Shown: positions 16,434-25,596, counted from the stretch's first letter. The stretch: DNA of 64,000 nt from Xenophilus sp. L33 (GCF_009765735.1 NZ_LMUW01000207.1:185212-249211), one strand, 5' to 3'. Program-made: numbers and translations. Notes: generated by a model from the sequence alone, not told the origin.

Positions 16434-17066
16434 ATGTATGACCCATCCCGGCAATCCGAATTGATCCAGTTCGCCCGGATCGGCGCGGGGACGACCGTGA
16501 TCGACGTCTATCCCGGTGACGGCGGCTGGACTCGCCTCTTTTCCGATATCGTGGGAACTCACGGTCGTGTCTACAGCTTCGTGCCGACGGAAATCGCGGA
16601 TCTCAAGGTCGACCAGCTTGATCACATGCGGTCGATCGCGAAAGAGTCCGGCCGGGAGAACATCGAAGCCGTCTCGGCGGACTTGGTCGCAATCCCGGAC
16701 ACGTTGGAACCGGCGGATGTCCTATGGCTGCATCTGTTCTATCACGACATGCACACCAAGCTCATCCAGAAAAAAGGCGCAACCGCAGCCGACTTCAATC
16801 GCGCCGTGCACGAGCGGCTGAAGCCCGGCGGCTACTACGTCATTGTCGACCACGCGGCTCTCCCTGGGACTGGCACCAACGATGCGCAGTCGCTACATCG
16901 AATCGATCCCGCATCCGTTCGAGCGGAGGTGGAAGCGGCGGGCTTCGTGCTCGACGGGGAAGGCAGCATGCTCAGGAACAACAACGATGCACATTCGACC
17001 AAGGTGTTCGATCCCTTGATCAAAGGTGAGACCGACCGCTTCGCATTCCGATTCGTCAGGGTTTGA
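16434..17066 (+). CDS. Class I SAM-dependent methyltransferase-like protein
   Basis: A 210-aa Rossmann-type methyltransferase. Motif I is TVIDVYPGDGGWTRLFSDIVG near residue 22, and the post-motif region ADVLWLHLFYHDMH and LKPGGYYVIVDHAAL are the expected strands 4 and 5. GGAG is 7 nt upstream of the ATG at 16434. It resembles the predicted methyltransferases of the COG4798 type, which often have an acidic replacement in motif I. It ends the HxlR-linked cluster. The acceptor is unknown. Confidence 0.8.
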   Translation: MYDPSRQSELIQFARIGAGTTVIDVYPGDGGWTRLFSDIVGTHGRVYSFVPTEIADLKVDQLDHMRSIAKESGRENIEAVSADLVAIPDTLEPADVLWLHLFYHDMHTKLIQKKGATAADFNRAVHERLKPGGYYVIVDHAALPGTGTNDAQSLHRIDPASVRAEVEAAGFVLDGEGSMLRNNNDAHSTKVFDPLIKGETDRFAFRFVRV

Positions 17067-17084
17067 CCGGAAGCGTGCTTCCGG
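17067..17084 (+). terminator. Short stable hairpin after methyltransferase gene
   Basis: Directly after the TGA, CCGGAAG and CTTCCGG form a 7-bp perfect stem around a CGTG loop. No T-run follows, so it is at best a weak intrinsic terminator or an mRNA-end stabiliser. Confidence 0.35.
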
Positions 17085-17444
17085 CAACCTAATTGTCCGC
17101 CGCGTTTAGGAGCATACAGATCGGGACAATGACTCTTCAACCGCAACTCTCACTGCTCGTCTCCGCTCGAGGAACGTGCGAACTTCACGGACCTCGGCTA
17201 AGAGCAAGGGCGCCGCGGTCGGTGGCGTGACCGTCGAGACAGGACAACTTTTCGATCACGGCAGTCGCGACTCCGCAAATGCGCGGGCGTTTATCGGGAA
17301 GATCGGCGCCAGGGCCGTGCGCCCGCACCAGTCCCGGCTCGGAACAGCGTGGCGCCCGACACGCACTCGTTCGCGACATTGCAAACTTGCACGGAGCGCT
17401 CAAGGCTCGACGGGAAGGAAAATCTCATCGTCCTTGTCGCCTGC
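17085..17444. other. Intergenic stretch without recognised gene
   Basis: This 360-nt stretch lies between convergent genes. No coding region, RNA gene or repeat was recognised. Short open frames have neither a family signature nor a good ribosome binding site. Confidence 0.5.
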
Positions 17445-18140
17445 TCAACGCAAATGCGGCAAGGAACGCTCGCCTGAATTCTGCAGGTGCTTCCGTGTCC
17501 AAAGTTCGGCGCGCAAGCCGTCACCTTCCAGGATGGCCTCCGTGATCTGCTTGTACTCGGCCGACATGGCCCTCATGTCCGCCTTGGTCAGCGTGCCGAA
17601 GACCTGGGTGCGAAACAGGTGAGCCCGCCATGTCGGCATGGCGCGATTGAGCTCATCGTTGTCCGCGATATCGAATATCGCCTGGTAGAAGCCCGCGCGC
17701 TGGTCCAGTATGCGATCCAACTCGTCGGAAGAACCAGGGTGGATCAGCGACTTGGCCGCCGCCGAGAATTTGGCGGCGTTCCGGCCGATCCCGATCCTCT
17801 CCGCAGCAAGCCGCGCGCCAAGCCCCGTGAGAACCTCAAGAAGCGCAAGCAAGTCGCGCGCATCGGACAGGCTAAGGCCGCGAATCATCGCGCCCCGATG
17901 AGGAACGATTTCGACCACGCCGCTAGAGGCGAGGATCTTGAAAGCCTCGCGCACGGTGCTGCGGCTGACACCGAATCGTTGGGTCAGGTCCGCTTCGACG
18001 AGCCGCTGGCCAACGACGTACTCCCGCTGTCGGAGGCCTCGGGTAATCGCAGCCGCGACCCGTTCCGGGCTACTGGTCCCCAACGAAGGATCGGAGCTCG
18101 GCATTTCGGGCGGCGGGTACGAAGGTGCTGTGGAGTGCAT
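17445..18140 (-). CDS. GntR-family regulator, FadR (FCD) subfamily
   Basis: A 231-aa regulator. The GntR winged HTH spans about residues 25-90 (LRQREYVVGQRLVEADLTQRFGVSRSTVREAFKIL), followed by an all-helical FCD ligand domain to about residue 215. It is divergent from the acyl-CoA dehydrogenase gene at 18282. The 141-nt gap holds direct repeats and a palindrome, so it probably represses the beta-oxidation operon until an acyl-CoA or hydroxy acid binds. An in-frame ATG at 18104 is an alternative start. The regulated process is inferred from position. Confidence 0.85.
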   Translation of the reverse strand: MHSTAPSYPPPEMPSSDPSLGTSSPERVAAAITRGLRQREYVVGQRLVEADLTQRFGVSRSTVREAFKILASSGVVEIVPHRGAMIRGLSLSDARDLLALLEVLTGLGARLAAERIGIGRNAAKFSAAAKSLIHPGSSDELDRILDQRAGFYQAIFDIADNDELNRAMPTWRAHLFRTQVFGTLTKADMRAMSAEYKQITEAILEGDGLRAELWTRKHLQNSGERSLPHLR

Positions 18141-18202
18141 TGAGACGGGGGCGACCGGAAATTCCGGATTCTAACGAACCGACAAGATCTTGATCAGGCA
18201 GG

Positions 18203-18245
18203 ATTGTCCGGCATAAAATGCAATATTGTCTGGCAATATTGCCGG
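18203..18245. promoter_or_regulatory. GntR-type operator cluster before the beta-oxidation operon
   Basis: ATTGTCCGGCA at 18203-18213 is repeated as ATTGTCTGGCA at 18225-18235, 22 nt apart. A perfect 12-nt palindrome, GGCAATATTGCC, lies at 18232-18243. The elements sit in the divergent gap between the FCD-type GntR gene and the acyl-CoA dehydrogenase gene. They are the likely target of that regulator. Confidence 0.6.
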
Positions 18246-18281
18246 ATGATCCATACTCGTTCGAATGAAGGTGCGTCGCCA

Positions 18282-19505
18282 ATGATCGAAATCTCACCGA
18301 AGGTGCTCGAGCTGCGCCAACGCCTTGAAGCATTCATGGAGGCGCACGTCTACCCGAACGAGGCGCGCTTTTACGCGGAGGCGGAAAAGCTCGGCCCATG
18401 GGCGGTCTACCCGGTCGTCGAGGAGCTGAAACCCAAGGCGCGGGAGCAGGGCCTGTGGAATCTCTTCCTTCCGGAATCTGAACTTGGCGCCGGACTCACG
18501 AATTTTGAATACGCGCCTCTTTGCGAGGTGATGGGCCGGTCCCACCTGGCCCCGGAGGTGTTCAACTGCTCGGCCCCGGACACCGGCAACATGGAAGTGC
18601 TGGCGCGCTATGCCAGTGCCGAACTTCAAGAGCACTGGCTCAAGCCGCTGCTGGCGGGGGAGATCCGCTCTTGTTTCGCGATGACCGAGCCAGCCGTGGC
18701 ATCCAGCGATGCGACCAATATCGAGGCATCGATCGTTCGGGACGGCGACGACTATGTGATCAACGGTCGCAAGTGGTACACCACCAACGCCACCGATCCG
18801 CGTTGCAAGATCTGCATCTTCATGGGAAAGACGGACCCATTGAACCCCGACCGGCACAAGCAGCAATCAATGATCCTGGTGCCGATGGACACACAGGGTG
18901 TCAAGGTGATCCGGCCGATCGCGGTGTTCGGCTTCTATGGCGTGCCTGATCGCGCTTCCGAGGTCCTCTTCGAGAATGTCCGCGTTCCCGCGGCCAACAT
19001 GCTGCTGGGCGAAGGCCGTGGATTCGAGATCGCCCAGGGCCGTCTCGGTCCCGGACGGATTCACCACTGCATGCGCTTGATCGGCCTGTCTGAGCGCGCC
19101 CTGGAGACGCTGTGCCGTCGCGGCATGGCTCGGGTCGCGTTCGGCAAGCGCGTCGTCGATCACGGAGTCTGGTCGGAGCGCATCGCTGAATCTCGCATCG
19201 CCATTGACCAGGCCCGATTGCTGACCATGGAAGCGGCCTGGATGATGGACCGGGTCGGCAACAAGGGCGCCAGGACGCAGATCGCCATGATCAAGGTGGC
19301 CGCTCCCGCCATGGCTTGCAAGGTCATCGACTGGGCCATCCAGGCCTATGGCGGCGGCGGGACCAACAACGATGTCGGCCTAGCCAGTGCCTACGCCACC
19401 GCGCGATTACTCCGCCTCGCGGATGGTCCGGACGAGGTCCATCGCCAGCAGATCGCGAGGTTGGAGCTTGGAAAGTACCGAGCGCCTTCCCATGCCGTGG
19501 CCTGA
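18282..19505 (+). CDS. Acyl-CoA dehydrogenase (ACAD10/11-like)
   Basis: A 407-aa flavin-dependent acyl-CoA dehydrogenase. Diagnostic stretches are CFAMTEPAVASSDATN for FAD and acyl-CoA contacts, GRKWYTTNA, AYGGGGTNND and the C-terminal LADGPDEVHRQQIA. The DGPDEVH ending and overall type match the dehydrogenase half of ACAD10/ACAD11 proteins. In those proteins an APH-type kinase domain is fused to it; here the kinase is a separate gene at 22824. It opens a four-gene operon. The usual base between substrate and FAD could not be pinned down by eye. Confidence 0.92.
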   Translation: MIEISPKVLELRQRLEAFMEAHVYPNEARFYAEAEKLGPWAVYPVVEELKPKAREQGLWNLFLPESELGAGLTNFEYAPLCEVMGRSHLAPEVFNCSAPDTGNMEVLARYASAELQEHWLKPLLAGEIRSCFAMTEPAVASSDATNIEASIVRDGDDYVINGRKWYTTNATDPRCKICIFMGKTDPLNPDRHKQQSMILVPMDTQGVKVIRPIAVFGFYGVPDRASEVLFENVRVPAANMLLGEGRGFEIAQGRLGPGRIHHCMRLIGLSERALETLCRRGMARVAFGKRVVDHGVWSERIAESRIAIDQARLLTMEAAWMMDRVGNKGARTQIAMIKVAAPAMACKVIDWAIQAYGGGGTNNDVGLASAYATARLLRLADGPDEVHRQQIARLELGKYRAPSHAVA

Positions 19506-19525
19506 AAAGTCTTGATGGATCAAAA

Positions 19526-21640
19526 TTGACCTCCAACCAACGCATCTCACTCAAGCGCATCGCAGAAGTCGCGGTGCTGCGCATCGACAATCCGCCGGTC
19601 AATGCGATCTCGACCGAGGTGGTTGAAGGCCTAGAAACGGCACTTCGGGCCTTCGAGCAGGATCCAGCGGCACGCGCATTGGTCATCAGTTGCGCGGGCC
19701 GGACGTTCGTGGCGGGCGGAGATATATCCGCCTTCGACGAACCGGATTTCTCGGCTGCTCGTTTCAACCGCGTTCTGGCGCGTATCGAGGCCCTGGATCG
19801 TCCAGTGGTGGCGGCTTTGCACGGCACCGTGCTGGGCGGTGGGCTCGAATTAGCTTTGGCATGCCATTGGCGGGTCGCCGCCGAGCGAACCCAGTTGGGC
19901 TTCCCCGAGGTGAAGATCGGCCTGCTCCCCGGCTCGCTCGGGACGCAGCGCCTGCCGAGGCTGGTGGGTGTCGAGGCTGCCTTCGACCTGATCTCGTCGG
20001 GGCGACCCATCTTCGCTGCGGATGCGCTCAGTGCGGGAATCATCGATTCCATTCTCGATTCGCCGATCGAGGAAGCCGCAGTCGCCTTCGCAAGACAACT
20101 GTTGTCACGGGGCGAAGCACCGAGGCGATTGAGCGAGCGGCAGACCGCCGCCGTCGACCCAACATTCCTTGAGGCCAGACTCGTCGCGGCAAGCAAGATT
20201 CAGTCGTCCTATCCGGCGGCGGCAGCCATCGTGCAGGCCTTGCAGGCCTCTAGCTTACCGTTCGAACAGGGCGAAGCCGTCGAAGCTCGCTTGTTCGAGA
20301 CCTTGCGCGCCTCACGGCAATCCAAGGCCCTTCGTCACCTCTTTTTCGCGCAGCGCGAAGCTGGCAAGATCCCGGAACACGCCAAGGCCGTCGAGATTCG
20401 TGAGATAGGCAGCGCCGGAGTGCTGGGCGCAGGCACCATGGGTCGTGGGATCGCGATGAATTTCCTCAACGCCGGCATTCCGACGGTGCTTGTTGAAACA
20501 TCGAGGCCCGCGCTCGACGCCGCCGTCGCGACGATCCGGGACGTGTACATGGCCAGTGCGGCCAAGGGAAGGCTCGACGCTTCGGACGTCGCCGCGCGAA
20601 TGGCGCTCCTGACGGTATCGCTGTCCGACTCCGCCCTTGCCGACCGCGACTTGGTGATCGAGGCGGTGTTCGAGAACATGGACCTGAAAAAGCAGATCTG
20701 CGAGCGACTTGGCCGGATCTGCAAGCCTGGCGCGATCGTGGCGACCAACACCTCGACGCTCGATGTGGATGTGCTGGCGCAGGCCAGCGGCCGACCTGCC
20801 GATTTCGTCGGCATGCACTTCTTCTCACCCGCCCACGTGATGCGCCTGCTCGAGGTCGTTCGAGGCGCGCAGACCGCGCCGCATGTGCTAGCCACGGTCA
20901 TGCAGCTAGCACGGCGAATCGGCAAGGTGGCAGTGGTTTCCGGTGTTTGCTATGGCTTCATCGGCAATCGGATGGCCGAGGTCTACATGCGCGAAGCCGA
21001 GTTCCTGATGATGGAGGGCGCCGCGCCGTCCGACGTCGACTCCGCCGTGGAAGCACTCGGATTGGCAATGGGACCATGCCGGATGCTGGACATGGCCGGC
21101 ATCGACGTGGGCGCGAAAACCGTCATCGAATACGGCAAGGCGGGAGGCCTGCCCCCCGACCCGAGCTATCGCGCCGTGGTTCGCCGCATGTTCGAACTAG
21201 GTCGTTTCGGCCAAAAGACCGGCGCGGGCTACTACAAATACGACGGACGCAAGGCCTCGCCCGACCCCGAGACAGCACGCTTGACGCAGGCCATAGCGGC
21301 GGAACATGGAGTGATAAGGCGCGAGATGATTCCCCCCGAGGAAATCGTCGAGCGGCTGCTTTATCCCATGATCAATGAGGCGGCGAAGATCCTTGAGGAG
21401 GGAATCGCTTACCGACCCGGCGATATCGACGTGGTGTGGACCGCGGGCTATGGCTTCCCCGATCACCAGGGTGGACCGTTGTTCATGGCCGACGAGATCG
21501 GCATGGCGCGGATCGTGGCGGGGCTTGCGCGCCATGCCGAGCTGCATGGCGATTCATTTGGGTATTGGACGCCCAGCAAACTCCTGACGAAATTGGCGGC
21601 GAAACAGCTGCGCATCACAGACTGGAAACGCGAATCATGA
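19526..21640 (+). CDS. FadB/FadJ-type multifunctional enzyme: enoyl-CoA hydratase + 3-hydroxyacyl-CoA dehydrogenase
   Basis: A 704-aa beta-oxidation enzyme. The crotonase domain (about 1-190) keeps both catalytic glutamates, in GGGLELALACH and FPEVKIG. The NAD domain begins near residue 295 (VLGAGTMGRGIAMNF), the catalytic histidine is in GMHFFSPAHVM, and the C-terminal 3HCDH repeats end near KQLRITDW. It hydrates enoyl-CoA and oxidises the L-3-hydroxy product. The start is a TTG at 19526, 20 nt after the dehydrogenase gene; no upstream in-frame ATG belongs to this protein. It overlaps the thiolase gene by ATGA. Confidence 0.9.
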   Translation: MTSNQRISLKRIAEVAVLRIDNPPVNAISTEVVEGLETALRAFEQDPAARALVISCAGRTFVAGGDISAFDEPDFSAARFNRVLARIEALDRPVVAALHGTVLGGGLELALACHWRVAAERTQLGFPEVKIGLLPGSLGTQRLPRLVGVEAAFDLISSGRPIFAADALSAGIIDSILDSPIEEAAVAFARQLLSRGEAPRRLSERQTAAVDPTFLEARLVAASKIQSSYPAAAAIVQALQASSLPFEQGEAVEARLFETLRASRQSKALRHLFFAQREAGKIPEHAKAVEIREIGSAGVLGAGTMGRGIAMNFLNAGIPTVLVETSRPALDAAVATIRDVYMASAAKGRLDASDVAARMALLTVSLSDSALADRDLVIEAVFENMDLKKQICERLGRICKPGAIVATNTSTLDVDVLAQASGRPADFVGMHFFSPAHVMRLLEVVRGAQTAPHVLATVMQLARRIGKVAVVSGVCYGFIGNRMAEVYMREAEFLMMEGAAPSDVDSAVEALGLAMGPCRMLDMAGIDVGAKTVIEYGKAGGLPPDPSYRAVVRRMFELGRFGQKTGAGYYKYDGRKASPDPETARLTQAIAAEHGVIRREMIPPEEIVERLLYPMINEAAKILEEGIAYRPGDIDVVWTAGYGFPDHQGGPLFMADEIGMARIVAGLARHAELHGDSFGYWTPSKLLTKLAAKQLRITDWKRES

Positions 21641-22821
21641 GAGAAGCCGTCATCGTGTCCACCGCGCGCAGCGGCATCGGGCGCGCCTACAAGGGCGCAT
21701 TCAACAATACCAAGTCGCCATCCATACTGGGCCATGCGATTGCTCACGCGGTACTGCGTGCGCGCATCGATGGCGCGGAAATCGACGATGCCGTGATCGG
21801 CACCGTCCTCGCGGCCGGCACGGCCGGCATGAACGTCGCCCGCAATGGCGTGCTGGCGGCGGGCCTCCCTGTCACGGTGGCGGCCCAGACGATCGATCGC
21901 CAATGCGCATCGGGTCTCATGGCCATCGCGACGGCCGCCAAGCAGGTCATCGTGGATGGCATGAACATCGTCGTCGCCGGCGGCCAGGAAAATATCAGCG
22001 CGGTGCAGAAAGGCTACTTCGACTGGGCGTCCGCGGAGGCCGACCCGCATGTGACGAAGCAAGTGCGGCACGCCTACATGCCCATGCTCAAGACAGCGGA
22101 GTTCGTCGCGAGCAAGCATAGAATCAGCCGCGAGGCGCAGGACGCCTATGCGCTCGAATCGCAGCGCCGCACGGCACTGGCCCAAGAGCAGGGCCGCTTG
22201 AGCGAGGAGATCGTGCCTTTCGAGGCGCTCATGGCGGTCGCCGACAAGTTCACGGGCGAGATCAGTCACCGCAAAGTGATGCTCGATCGCGACGAAGGCA
22301 ATCGGCCGGACACGAAACTGGAAACCCTGTCGGCCTTGAAGCCGGTCATCGAAGGCGGCACCGTGACCGCCGGCAACGCCAGCCAGCTGTCGGACGGCGC
22401 ATCGGCTTGCGTGGTGATGGAGGCATCCGTGGCGCGACGCCGCGGACTGCCCACGCTTGGCATCTATCGCGGCATGGCGGTGGCCGGATGCCCGCCCGAG
22501 GAAATGGGTATCGGCCCGGTCCATGCAATTCCCAAGCTACTCGCGAACCACGGCTTGAGAGTCGGCGACATCGGCCTCTGGGAACTCAACGAGGCGTTCG
22601 CCTGTCAGGCGCTGTACTGCAGGGACAGGCTCGGCATCGATCCAGCCGTGTACAACGTCGATGGCGGAGGCATTTCCGTCGGTCACCCGTACGGCATGAC
22701 CGGCGCTCGCCTCACCGGTCACGCATTGATTGAGGGCAAGCGCCGAGGCGTCAAATACGTCGTGGTCGCCATGTGCGTTGGCGGCGGCATGGGAGCGGCT
22801 GCGCTCTTCGAGATTGCCTGA
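21637..22821 (+). CDS. Acetyl-CoA acyltransferase (thiolase)
   Basis: A 394-aa thiolase that cleaves 3-ketoacyl-CoA with CoA to acetyl-CoA (or propionyl-CoA) and a shortened acyl-CoA. The nucleophilic cysteine lies in IDRQCASGL near residue 90. The NEAFACQA motif, the histidine of GGGISVGHPYGMTG and the second cysteine of MCVGGGMG are all present. Its ATG overlaps the preceding stop. With the dehydrogenase and the FadB-like enzyme it completes a full beta-oxidation cycle. Confidence 0.93.
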   Translation: MREAVIVSTARSGIGRAYKGAFNNTKSPSILGHAIAHAVLRARIDGAEIDDAVIGTVLAAGTAGMNVARNGVLAAGLPVTVAAQTIDRQCASGLMAIATAAKQVIVDGMNIVVAGGQENISAVQKGYFDWASAEADPHVTKQVRHAYMPMLKTAEFVASKHRISREAQDAYALESQRRTALAQEQGRLSEEIVPFEALMAVADKFTGEISHRKVMLDRDEGNRPDTKLETLSALKPVIEGGTVTAGNASQLSDGASACVVMEASVARRRGLPTLGIYRGMAVAGCPPEEMGIGPVHAIPKLLANHGLRVGDIGLWELNEAFACQALYCRDRLGIDPAVYNVDGGGISVGHPYGMTGARLTGHALIEGKRRGVKYVVVAMCVGGGMGAAALFEIA

Positions 22822-22823
22822 CC

Positions 22824-23858
22824 ATGCAAGCAGTTGAAGTGCTCGACACCGATGTCCTTTTCGCCTGGTTGCGGGGACGCATTGAAGGATTGCGCACGCC
22901 ATTGCGCGCGGAACGCTTGAGCGGCGGGCAGTCCAACCCCACGTTCATGCTCACCGACGGGTCCGGCCAGCGCTACGTGCTTCGCAAGAAGCCAGAGGGC
23001 GAACTGCTGCCGTCGGCGCACGCCGTCGATCGCGAATACCGCGTGATGAAGGCGCTCGAACACACCGACGTGCCAGTTGCTCGAGTACTTTGCCTCTGCG
23101 ACGAACTTGCCATCATCGGAACGCCCTTCTATGTCATGGAGTTCATCGAGGGGCGCATCTTCTGGGACCCGGCATTGCCGGAGCTGGATATCGCGCAGCG
23201 CCGTGCCGTCTACCAGGACATGAATCGCGTGGTGGCAGCCCTGCACCGCGTTGATCCACAAGCAGTAGGCCTTGCCGACTACGGCCGTTCGTCGGGCTTC
23301 TTCGCCCGACAGATCAGCCGTTGGACCAATCAATACCGAGCATCCGAGACCGAATCTATACCCGCCATGGACCACTTGATCGAGTGGCTGCCAGCGCACA
23401 TGCCGGCCCATGACGAATCGCGGATCTTCCATGGTGACCTACGACTGGACAACATGATTTTCCATCCGACCCAGCCGCGCATTCTCGCCGTGTTGGACTG
23501 GGAACTGTCGACGCTGGGCCACCCGATGGCGGATTTCGCGTACCACGCGCTACCGTGGCGCCTGACCTCCGAAGAGTTCCGCGGCATGGCCGAAAAGGAC
23601 ATCGCCTCTCTTGGAATTCCTTCGGAGCAGGAGTATCTGCGTGACTATTGCGCCGCGACGTCGCGCCAGGTCGATCCCGTGGAATACGAGTTCTGCGTCA
23701 TATACAGCATGTTCAGGCTGGCGGCGATCCTGCAAGGGATTCTCAGACGAGCCATCGACGGCACGGCGGCGAACACGACGGCGGAAGCGACAGGACGAAA
23801 AGCGCTCGTCATCGCCGATGCGGCGTGGCGGCAGGTGACTGCCCATGCGTCAAGGTAG
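22824..23858 (+). CDS. APH-family phosphotransferase, ACAD10/11 or LvaA-like kinase
   Basis: A 344-aa kinase-fold protein. The N-lobe has LSGGQSNPTFML and the lysine of YVLRKKP. The catalytic loop is HGDLRLDN near residue 203 and the metal-binding loop is VLDWELSTLG. Such domains are fused to acyl-CoA dehydrogenase in ACAD10/11, and LvaA of the levulinate pathway is a free example. Those enzymes phosphorylate 4-hydroxyacyl-CoA so that phosphate can be eliminated. It starts 2 nt after the thiolase gene. A role in 4-hydroxy acid catabolism is inferred from family and operon. Confidence 0.88.
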   Translation: MQAVEVLDTDVLFAWLRGRIEGLRTPLRAERLSGGQSNPTFMLTDGSGQRYVLRKKPEGELLPSAHAVDREYRVMKALEHTDVPVARVLCLCDELAIIGTPFYVMEFIEGRIFWDPALPELDIAQRRAVYQDMNRVVAALHRVDPQAVGLADYGRSSGFFARQISRWTNQYRASETESIPAMDHLIEWLPAHMPAHDESRIFHGDLRLDNMIFHPTQPRILAVLDWELSTLGHPMADFAYHALPWRLTSEEFRGMAEKDIASLGIPSEQEYLRDYCAATSRQVDPVEYEFCVIYSMFRLAAILQGILRRAIDGTAANTTAEATGRKALVIADAAWRQVTAHASR

Positions 23859-24199
23859 TCGCTCTTCTTTCGTCGTGCCGCGTCTCCAGCGTTTGAACGC
23901 GCCGCGGTCGCGCGGAATTGGACTTGATTCTCGACAAGCGAGCGCCCCTCCATCGGTGTATGCTGGAAATAGCCGGCAATACGGATTTGAGTCTCGCGAT
24001 GGACATCCTGGCCGGCGTTGCTCGCATGCCTGGACGACACTCAAGCAAGTTGACCGGCGCTTCCCGGGCTTCGGCCGGGCTCGGATGCCTTTGCCCACGG
24101 GGAACGGGATTCGTTCTGAACGACTCATGCGGCAGCATTCGCAGGTCTCCGAGCAACGTTCGCTGCCCTATTTTCACCGAACGTGAAACGGAGTTTGCG
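23859..24199. other. Intergenic stretch upstream of GntR-FCD-AraC gene
   Basis: This 341-nt stretch contains an open frame in phase with the following regulator gene. It lacks a family signature and a ribosome binding site, so it is taken as non-coding leader. No repeat or RNA gene was seen. Confidence 0.5.
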
Positions 24200-25465
24200 A
24201 TGACCCCACATACACTGAAGACAGAACCGCCGACCAAGGAATTGGCCGCGCTCGCCGATCGGGCAGCGAGCCGTACGCCGTCACGCTCGATGCCGCCGGA
24301 AGGCTACGCCACGTCGGGAATCCTGAGCACCACGGAGGTCCACGCGCCCTCGAGAATGAGGGCTGTCGACACGGTCTGCCGCCAAATCGCGCTCGACATC
24401 AGCAACGGGACACTGCTACCGGGGGATATGCTTGATCTCGATTGCGTGGCCGCCGAATTCGGCGCGCCACGCGACGAAGTGATCCGCGCCCTCGTTGAGC
24501 TATCCGATCAGGGCTTGGTGTGCATCCATCCCGATCGGGGCATTTTCGTCTCCCGCCTTTCGATTTCGGAGTTTCTTTCCATGATGGAACTCCTTGCGGA
24601 AATGGAAGGCGTCTGCGCGAAGCTGGCTACTCGCCGCTTGAGCCGTGCCGATGCCCATGCTCTCCGGAGCGCCGTTCTAACCAGCGAGGACTGTCCGCGA
24701 GACGGCGACACCTTGCGCTATGGACGCGCGAACGCCGCATTCCATGAGACCCTTTACCGCGCATGCAGAAGCGAGGCATTGGTTGAGGAGGTGGCCCGCA
24801 TTCGCGCCCGCACTCAGGTCTATCGGCGCTCGCCCTTTCAATCCCGCTTGCGTATCAAGAGCTCCTGGGCGGAGCACGGCCGAATTGCGCAGGCCGTGCT
24901 CGCCGGTGAGCATTTGATGGCCGCCGAGCGAATGATTGAACACATTTCGGTCGGCGCCCAGGAGTTGATCGCCCTGCTTTCGAAGGGCTCCGCGCAGCTG
25001 TTGAGTTTTGATTCCGACTTTCCAGGCAGACGCGCCCTTGCGTCTCAACATGTGCCCGCCGCGCGCTACGGCGGTTTGTCGGCCAATGACGAAGGGAGCC
25101 GGCCACTCCACCAGCCGGTAAACCAGAACGTGCGCAGCTATATCCTGTCCCAGCCCTGCTTCAGAGCCACCCTCGAACAGACGGCGGCCGAACTCGGCAT
25201 GTCGAGGCGCACGTTGACACGCCAGTTATCAGCTGAAAACACCACTTTCCAGTGCTTGAAAGACCAGGTTCGACGCGAGCAGGCCATGGAAATGATTCAG
25301 AACGGCGGTGCACCCATCGCCCAGATCGCGCACGATCTGGGATTTTCGGACGCCTCTTCCTTCTGCCGTGCCTTCCGAAGCTGGACCGGCACGACGCCCA
25401 GCGCCCGTGGCTCCGCTGCGCCGACCGGGGAAACCCTCATCTCCGGTGGCCCGAACCGCAGCTAA
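24200..25465 (+). CDS. GntR-FCD regulator fused to a C-terminal AraC-type DNA-binding domain
   Basis: A 421-aa regulator with three recognisable parts. After a proline-rich leader, residues 53-122 form a GntR winged HTH (CRQIALDISNGTLLPGDML, then APRDEVIRALVELSDQGLV). Residues 128-250 are the helical FCD ligand domain. Residues 309-402 are a double HTH of the AraC type (LEQTAAELGMSRRTLTRQL, IAQIAHDLGFSDASSFCRAF). GntR proteins normally have one DNA-binding domain, so an additional AraC module is unusual. A GGAG element is 7 nt upstream of the ATG at 24200. It probably regulates the binding protein and crotonase genes downstream. Confidence 0.87.
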   Translation: MTPHTLKTEPPTKELAALADRAASRTPSRSMPPEGYATSGILSTTEVHAPSRMRAVDTVCRQIALDISNGTLLPGDMLDLDCVAAEFGAPRDEVIRALVELSDQGLVCIHPDRGIFVSRLSISEFLSMMELLAEMEGVCAKLATRRLSRADAHALRSAVLTSEDCPRDGDTLRYGRANAAFHETLYRACRSEALVEEVARIRARTQVYRRSPFQSRLRIKSSWAEHGRIAQAVLAGEHLMAAERMIEHISVGAQELIALLSKGSAQLLSFDSDFPGRRALASQHVPAARYGGLSANDEGSRPLHQPVNQNVRSYILSQPCFRATLEQTAAELGMSRRTLTRQLSAENTTFQCLKDQVRREQAMEMIQNGGAPIAQIAHDLGFSDASSFCRAFRSWTGTTPSARGSAAPTGETLISGGPNRS

Positions 25466-25596
25466 TTGGCCTGTCTTGCCTTGGTGAACGGATCGCAAGC
25501 CGCGAGACTTGCCTGCACATCGACTTGATGCTGCCTGATGCGATCCTGAAGCACGCCAGCTGCGGTGGACTCGCGCACACCCCTGGAGACATCGAA

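Noticed and set aside
23918..24199. In-frame extension of the GntR-FCD-AraC protein by 94 codons
   Set aside because: No family similarity visible and a good ribosome binding site precedes the ATG at 24200.
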